This document shows positions 57,150-64,000 of a DNA stretch of 64,000 bases, piece by piece. The DNA is from Kitagawia praeruptora (taxonomy: Eukaryota > Streptophyta > Magnoliopsida > Apiales > Apiaceae), in the NCBI GenBank assembly GCA_037693485.1, contig CM075344.1, positions 23,706,501 to 23,770,500 of the forward strand, read 5' to 3'. Numbering within the stretch: position 1 is the first letter of the stretch; each line of letters opens with the position of its first letter. Both the position numbers and the translations under genes were made by a program. The notes under the pieces are model-generated. The model saw only the letters and a program-made list of their open reading frames with translations. It was not told the origin of the DNA and ran no database searches.

Positions 57150-59479
57150 TTTAATCGTTAATTGATACGAGTACGATACAATTAAATAAGAGCCCAAACA
57201 CAGCTGGTATTACTTTACCAAACCCACTTGGAAGAAACACAAAACCACCCCCAACAAACACAAAACCACTTTCCACCTCATCAATCCAAGTGCTTTTAAT
57301 CTCAACCACTCCTTTTTCCTCTAATCTCCACCCTTCCTTCCACCCAACTTCTCCTATAATTAAACCCCTTCCCCCAACCATTTCTACCAAGCTAAAGAGC
57401 CAAATAAGTGCTGGGAATTTAGAAGTGGAAGCTCTCTCAATATATCAAACACTCTCTACACCCACTTCATCTCAAAAACCTTCTCTTTCTTATATATACT
57501 TAAATATATCCAAGGTTTTTGTTCCAACAAGCTTAGTTCCTTCAACCAAGCTCTCTCCCACCTAGAAAGCTCCTCTACCACTACTATCCGGCCTCCCGAA
57601 GGGCTGCCCAAGTTCGTCCATAAGCCAAAATCCGGCCGAACCTCCGGCGAATTTTTCCGGCGAACTTTTTCCGGCGATCTCCAAAAAGTGGTAACTTTTA
57701 GCTTCAATATCCGAGTCTTAACCGACCATATTTATATACATATAAGAGCTCTATACCTTCATCTTATCTTCTTTATTAAGCTCTTATATCGAATCTCGAA
57801 ACGAGACCATAAAAATCCGTACAAGGATTAATATTCGAACAAACGATTCGAAATATTACAACACCTCAAAAAGTGGTTATATTTGACGACGGTCAAATTA
57901 TTATATCGAGCTTGATTTGATTCCCTTTTATCACCTTAGTGTTCCGAGGGAAAAGAATCTATAAGCTACTTAATTAAAACTTTAACGCACTTACTTTGGC
58001 CATTAATATTTTATTATTGTGATATATATATAATTGTGCTAAAGCGTGATTTGTTTCCCTTCTATCACCTCTAGTGTTCCGAGGGAAATAAGTTGTTAAG
58101 CTTGTATTTATATATTTTCCGCACTTTTTATTCTCGTCCTCACACTTGTGAGTGATTTTACTTTCCGCACTTTTTATTCTCGTCCTCACACTTGTGAGTG
58201 ATTTTACTTTCCGCACCTTTTTTACTCGTCCTCACACTTGTGAGTGATTTTACTTTTCGCACTAATTTAACGCATAATAGCGGCCCTCGGTTTATCCTAT
58301 AGATAAAACGAGCTACTTTTCTGCACGTGTGTGTTATATTTGTGTGTGGTGTTTATTTGGCCAAATTAATATTAAAGTGCAAATTGTTAAAGTAAAATTG
58401 TAACACTCTCGTTTAAATATATACGAATAGTCTAAACTAGACTATATCGAACGAGAAGTTGTTTATCAAAGATCCTTAAGCTATAAAGCTTATCAAGGAC
58501 TTGATTTATACAATACTTCAAAAATAGACGTATTTTCAATATAGAAGTAATTTCGTATATACTTCGATCTTTACAAAAAGACGAACCAAAATATACGATT
58601 ATAAGCCTTATAAGCCTACGAGCATAAAGGACTTAAATATTTACAAACTTCGAGATATATTTAAATCTCACTGTACGGAGTATTGTATCATAAAGTCATA
58701 AGCAAATAAATGCTTATTGAACTTATTTTTAATTAATATTCAGGTAAGAATATTATAGTCACCCTAGGACATATTAAGTCCAAAACCTCTCTTTATATTA
58801 CGGTTTGTTTCGTAGATATTGTTTTCTAAGTTTTGCAGTGAGGTGATTCTCGTTCTAAGACCCAAGTCATAGGCACTAGCGGGGAGGTAGTGGCCTTTTG
58901 TACCGTGAAGAAGAGGAAAGACCCAAGACCTTTCATCTAAGATCCAAGACCGGCAAAAGCGAGGAATTCAAAGACTACACCAAGGGTTCTACATCAACTT
59001 TGAAGAAGTAGCGGGGAGTTGCTGTCTAAGATAAGTTGTGTAGGTTTTTCACAACGACTTTGAGGGTGTAACGGGGAGTTACGACCCAAGACGAGTCTTG
59101 TGGGTTTTTATATTTATTGTGAGGTAGTATCTTGGAGATACGTATCAAGACCAATATTTATAGGGTTGTAAAGGCTTCTCTGCCTACTAAAGGAGCGAGT
59201 TATTTTTAAGGGAAAATCTCGAGTCCGGAGAGGAGCTCGGGGACTGGAGTAAGGGTGAGCGACTCCATTTGGGGTTGCGCCATCGCAAACCAGGATAAAA
59301 TCTTCTGTGTGGTATTTTCTTTCCTTGTCTTTTATTTCTGCACTTATAAACTGCATAACGACTCAGTAATGTTTTAAAAAGGGAAAATTATTTTAAAACG
59401 CCATAATAATTTTTAAATTGGTAATTAATCTATTCAACCCCCCTTCTAGCTTAATATAGCCCTCTTACGTGACCTAACA
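57150..59479 (+). repeat. 5' LTR of copia element E5 (left edge unresolved)
   Basis: The right edge is firm: ACCTAACA at 59472-59479, two bases before the primer site. A TATATATACTTAAATATATC run at about 57491-57510 looks like the promoter, followed by a C- and T-rich leader. A GTAAGA (about 58744) and a TTTTGCAG (about 58836) could bound an intron in the leader. Near the end, CGGGGAG is repeated in a degenerate unit (58878-59060). A TGTTA start matching the end was not found with confidence. Confidence 0.5.
58117..58257. repeat. 46-bp tandem repeat, three units, in the E5 LTR
   Basis: Units start at 58117, 58163 and 58209 (TTCCGCAC). Each contains CTCACACTTGTGAG, a hairpin-forming inverted repeat. 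A separate pair of direct repeats (CTAGTGTTCCGAGGGAAA type) lies at about 57935-57955 and 58070-58090. Confidence 0.9.
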
Positions 59480-59481
59480 AT

Positions 59482-59493
59482 TGGCATCAGAGC
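59482..59493 (+). promoter_or_regulatory. Primer binding site of E5
   Basis: TGGCATCAGAGC, one base off the initiator Met tRNA site. A frame beginning TTG overlaps it, but the true gag ATG is at 59559. Confidence 0.8.
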
Positions 59494-59558
59494 GGTGCTT
59501 TTTAACGTGTTTGTTGAGTGATTTGCAGATTTACAGGCACAACAAAAAGCGATCCTAC

Positions 59559-62161
59559 ATGGCGTATCTAAATACCATCGGTTGCGGTGAAGGCCTATCT
59601 AGCTCTCGCCCTCCTCTATTTGATGGCACCAACTTTGCAACATGGAAAACGAGGTTTCGCATCTATGCTAGATCTCGAGGAGTCAAAGTGCGGATGGCCA
59701 TAGAAGACAGAGTTGTTATTCCTACCGAAACAGTTGACGGTGTCATTGTTGAAAAGAAGGTTAGTGAATACACTCTCGCCGAGGAAAATATGATGAATAT
59801 AGCCGCTAAAGCGGAAATGGTTCTCACAAGTACACTTGCAGAAAAAGAATATAAAAGAGTAAACAATTGCAAGTCCGCACAAGAAATGTGGAACAAATTA
59901 GTGGTTACCTACGAAGGAACCATCGATATAAAAGATTCTCGAATGGATACTTTAATCCACCAATACGAGAACTTTAAACTCCAAGAGGGAGAAAATATCA
60001 TCGATATGGAAACAAGATTTACTCGCATAATCGATGAATTATCTCAACTCGGAAAGAGTTATACTCGAAATGAAAAGAACCGAAGAGTTCTTAAATCTTT
60101 ACCTCCTAGTTGGAAGGTTAAAGTTACAACTATAAAAGAAATGCATAATCTAAATAATTTTGACATTGATAGTTTATTCGGGAATCTTCGTGCATACGAA
60201 GAAGACAATATTCCAGATAAGGTCATTCCTAAAGTGGATGACAAAAAAAAATGGCTTTAAAAGCTATATTAATTGATGAAAATGAAAACGACGAGGAGTT
60301 GAACGAAGAACTCCAAGATCTCGATGAAAGCGAAATTGCTTTACTTACGAGACAACTTCGTTGTGTGCTACAAAGCAAAGCTCAAAGATACGGAAAAGGC
60401 TTCCTTAAATCGAATAATCAACAAAGAGTTTTTAACTCTAAAGGAAGACCTAATTACTCCCAAAATTATAGTCCTAACTATAAGAGTAATTTTCCAACAA
60501 CGAGCAATAATAAAGGCAAAGGCACTCAAAATACAAATGCCTATAATAATGCCAACAACAATAATAATCCTACTTACACTCCTCCAAAATATAAAGAACA
60601 AACTACGGAGGAAACACAAGAAGTGTGTTTCGAGTGTAAGCAACCGGGTCACTTCAAAAGAGAATGTCCTAAGCTCTATAAAGGAAGAATTCTCGTGGCG
60701 GAAAACGGTTGGGATTTAAGTGAAGATGAAGAAGCTCCGGAAGCTAGTGAAGAAGTTGTCAATTTGTGCTTAATGGCTATCGGGGATGAAGCTACTTCAA
60801 CGGAAACCTCCACTTCTCATCAAGAGGTAAGTTCTAATCTCAACTACATCTCAAATAAATTGCAATTAGATGAATCTAATTTGAATCTAGTTGATATGAG
60901 TAAGTATGATTTAATTGAGCTTGTAGTAGGTATCAACAATAAATATAAGGATGTTGATAAGAGATTCCATCTACTATGGTCCGAGAAAATGAAACTTGAA
61001 GAATTGTATCACAATCAAAGTAAAGAGTTCACTCGGATGATGGATATACAAACTCAAAATGAGAATGAGATGACATTCTTAAATGATCAAAATCATCTCT
61101 TGAAAGTTGAAGTAAACAACTTCAAAGACAACGCTCTCAATCTTGAAGTGGAAAATATAGCTTTAGTACTTCAAGTAGAAGAGTTAGAAAATGAGAAGTT
61201 GCAACTCAACGACAACATGAGCAAACTTCATGTTGATCTATTGAACCTAAAGATTATAAACGAATCTATAGTTCAAAATAGTGCAACATCTAAATCTCAA
61301 GAAAACAATCTTGAAAAAGAGAATGAGCCATCAAAAATCTTTGAGTTAAAAGAAAAAGAATTACAACAAGAAACTCAAAGATTAAAAGAAGAAAATTTCA
61401 AGCTCATATCTCAAGTTATGGATCAAGAATGATTCTTTAACAACAAGATTAATGCCTTACAAGATGAAAAAGAAAATCTTGAAATGGTTGTTCAAAGATT
61501 TACTAAAGGCAATGAGATATTAGATAAAATGGTACACTCAAAGGTCTCCTATAACCGTGAAGGTATAGGATATGATATAAACGCTCCTCCTAGAGAAGTT
61601 GTTCAACCAAGAGTGCAACCTATAATGGCTCCTCCTAAACCACAAACTTTAAAATGTACTTATTGCAACAGAGATGGACATTCGGTTCTCTATTGCAAAT
61701 TCAAGTGTGGTGAATTTAAGGGGAAGCATGTATGGATTCGTAAAGGATCCAGACCATACAAGAAGGTTGAAAAATAAGTACCATTTAACAAAGTTGCTTA
61801 TAATGGTCAAAAACAACAAAGGTTTCAACAACCTATTATGTCTCAAAATAGAAACACAATGCACTATAACAATGCTAGTAGGTATGCATCTAGAAATCAA
61901 CATGCTCCCATTCGTAATTTCTATCCTCAAAATGCTCCCTACTTTGCAAATACTAGAAATAATATGCATCGTGTTAACTCTAGATTTTATGATAATGCTA
62001 GATATCCACAACATCATGTTAGACATCATGCACCTAGAAATATCTATATGCCTAACAATGATTACTCTATGCCTAGATTTTATCATGCAAATTCGAATAT
62101 TATTTATGATGGACTAACCCCAGGACCCTCAAGACAAAAGGGTACCTATAAATTTAATTAA
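59559..62161 (+). pseudogene. gag: Copia gag of E5, long form, frameshifted
   Basis: ATG 59559 (MAYLNTIGCGEGLSSSRP), then PPLFDGTNFATWKTRF, a copia Gag start. An A9 run at 60243-60251 shifts the frame. The second frame carries a zinc knuckle CFECKQPGHFKREC (about 60628), a coiled-coil region (about 60960-61430) and a second knuckle CTYCNRDGHSVLYC (about 61653). Stops at 61430 (TGA) and 61775 (TAA) interrupt it, and the final TAA is 62159-62161. The architecture parallels E2 gag (knuckle, coiled coil, knuckle), so the two are probably of the same lineage. Confidence 0.9.
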
Positions 62162-62173
62162 TTTATTTTGTAG

Positions 62174-64000
62174 GTTTGTCTTGCCTCTAAGCAAGACATA
62201 TGGTACCTTGATAGTGGTTGTTCGAGACACATGACCGGTAATGAGTCACTATTGAACAACATCAAAAAGGTCACTGCGGGGAGTGTCACATTTGGAGATA
62301 GTAGTAAAGGCATCATTGTCGGCATCGGAGACATCGGGAATAGTCGCTTCAAGATTTCAAATGTACAACTAGTCACGGGACTAAAATACAATTTTCTCTC
62401 GATAAGTCAACTTTGCGACAATGATTACAAGGTAATTTTCTATACTACTCATTGTTGTATTTTGGATAAAGATTGGAAATTGATTCTCACTTTCCCTCGA
62501 AACAAAAATGTCTACACATGTGACATGAGCAAGAATGAGAATGTATGCCTAATCACAACAAACGATGACCCTTGGTTATGGCATCGAAGATTAGGACATG
62601 CCAATATGAAGTTGATTAAAAATATATCAACTAAAGAGCATGTACGAGGTATACCAAAATTGAATTATCAAAAAGATCATACTTGTGAAGCTTGCGAAAT
62701 TGGAAAATAAATTTGTGCCTCTCACAAAGCTAAATTCATGGTATCAACCTCTAGACCTCTCGAGCTTTTACACATGGATCTTATTGGTCCGGTTCCAATA
62801 CAAAGTCTCAGAGGTTGTTCATACACGTTAGTAATCGTTGATGATTATTCACGATTCACGTGGACAGAATTTCTCAAATCAAAAAGTGATGCTTTTAAAT
62901 CTTTCTCTTCTCTATGTAAAAAGATTCAAAATCAACAAAATAGTACCATCGTCTATATACGGACGGATCATGGTAAAGAATTTGAGAATTCTAGTTTTAC
63001 GAACTTTTGTGATGAAAATGGAATCACACATAATTTTTCCGCACCATACACTCCACAATCAAATGGAGTTGTAGAAAGGAAAAATAGAACATTACAAGAA
63101 ATGGCAAGCACTATGCTTAATGAATATCGTCGACCTAAATATTTTTGGGCCGAAGCAATGTCAACTTCTTGCCATATTCTTAATCGGGTTTTGCTACGAC
63201 CAATATTATCTCAAAAGACTCCTTACGAGCTTTATTTTGGCAAAACATCGAAGTTAAGTTACTTTCGAGTATTTGGTTGCAAATGCTTCATATTAAACTC
63301 GAAAGACTACCTTACCAAATTTTATCCTAAATCAAATGAAGGTATATTTCTTGGATACTCTACGAATAGCAAAGCCTATCGAGTATTCAATCTTAAAACA
63401 CTTGTGGTGGAAGAATCTATGAATCTTGCATTTGATGAAAGGATACCACCATCAAAGTACAAAGATCTTGTTGAAAACGATAAAGTTGAACAAGACGATG
63501 TAGAAAATATTATTCGACAATTCGAAAATATGGATCTTGGAACTCCCATCCCAAGAAATCCATTAGAATTAGCCAAAACGGAAGTAGAACTTCCAAAAGA
63601 AATTCCTATTATTAGAAGTCATCCACTAGATAATGTTCTTGGAGACTTAAATAAAGGAGTTCAAACGTAGTCACAAGTACAAAACGTTGTGAATCATCTT
63701 AGTTTTCTATCTCAAATAGAACCTAAGACCGCTAAAGAAGCTTTGCTAGACGAAGATTGGATCTCGGCAATGCAAGATGAATTACTACAATTCACTCGTA
63801 GCAAAGTTTGGGAACTTGTTCCAAAACCCAAAGATACTTCCATAATTGGAACCAAATGGGTATTTAGAAACAAGTTAGATGAAAACGGAACAGTTGTTAG
63901 AAATAAAGCGAGATTAGTCGCTCAAGGCTATACCCAAATGGAAGGGATAGAGTTTGATGAAACTTATGCACCCGTAGCACGAATTGAATCAATTCGAATG
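62174..64000 (+). pseudogene. pol: Copia pol of E5, interrupted, runs off the window
   Basis: Begins just after TAG 62171-62173. Protease YLDSGCSRHMTG (about 62205), pre-integrase LWHRRLGHANM and CEACEIGK, integrase HMDLIGPV, RTDHGKEF, QSNGVVERKNRTLQEM, and the start of RT (WELVPKPKD, GTKWVFRNK, ARLVAQGY) up to the edge. Stops at 62708 (TAA, where family has a Gln-like codon) and 63668 (TAG). All pieces are in one frame, so only nonsense changes, not indels, disable the visible pol. Confidence 0.92.

Noticed and set aside
58117..58257. CRISPR-like array (repeats with regular period)
   Set aside because: Contiguous 46-bp tandem units without variable spacers, in a plant LTR.
59481..59558. Upstream start for E5 gag at the primer site
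   Set aside because: It begins with TTG inside the primer binding site; the ATG at 59559 matches the family start.

Overview
This window looks like repeat-dense, gene-poor nuclear DNA from a flowering plant, most likely a dicot. The evidence is Ty1/copia and Ty3-type LTR elements with plant tRNA primer sites, CACTA and Mutator-like DNA elements, a CC-NB-LRR resistance gene, and broken copies of threonine synthase, a replication protein A large subunit and a yellow-stripe-like (YSL) transporter. Species cannot be read from the sequence. The only large intact host gene is the NB-LRR at 40093-42822 (+). Reads were by eye, so counts and percentages are approximate.

Region 1-27420 is a stack of nested retroelements, nearly all on the minus strand. 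Element E1 (copia) enters at the left edge (gag 1-247, primer site 279-290, LTR from 293). L1 (2395-7097) is a non-coding Ty3-type element with LTRs of 1281 and 1283 bp. A CACTA end at 8355 cuts the gag of copia element E3. That gag is cut again by L2 (9217-25914, target duplication attgt) and resumes at 25915-26139. L2's own left LTR is cut by E2 (9641-20149, target duplication aatta). E2 is a complete, very young copia element with one visible difference between its two 516-bp LTRs, intact gag and pol, and an extra ORF after pol. LTR divergence falls inward (L2 about 1.6%, E2 about 0.2%), which agrees with the nesting order.

Region 27421-40092 holds gene debris and DNA transposons: a Mutator-like element carrying a threonine synthase fragment (28124-29136, 9-bp target duplication), an RPA70-like gene broken by two MITEs (29397-30847), a decayed CACTA element with the first exon of its transposase (about 32296-36208), and a YSL pseudogene (36760-37651).

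Region 40093-56141 is an NB-LRR locus: the intact gene carries a run of 39 glutamates in its LRR domain, and a truncated relative lies at 54400-55035. Between them sits copia element E4 (44094-52507), complete in outline but disabled by stops and frameshifts, with a foldback MITE in its leader. A small MITE with a 10-bp target duplication is at 55952-56141.

Region about 57150-64000 is the left part of copia element E5 on the plus strand: LTR, primer site, frameshifted gag, and pol running off the window.

The most interesting pattern is that three unrelated copia elements each carry their own short motif repeated far above chance: TCGAAT in E1, CAG[A/T]GTTT in E2 (about 48 copies over the whole element, coding included) and AGCTTGCTG in E3 (8 copies). 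E2 also has an extra ORF behind a gene-like upstream region. This looks like the motif and protein arrangement of the VANC/VANDAL anti-silencing system, but in LTR retrotransposons; that link is inference.
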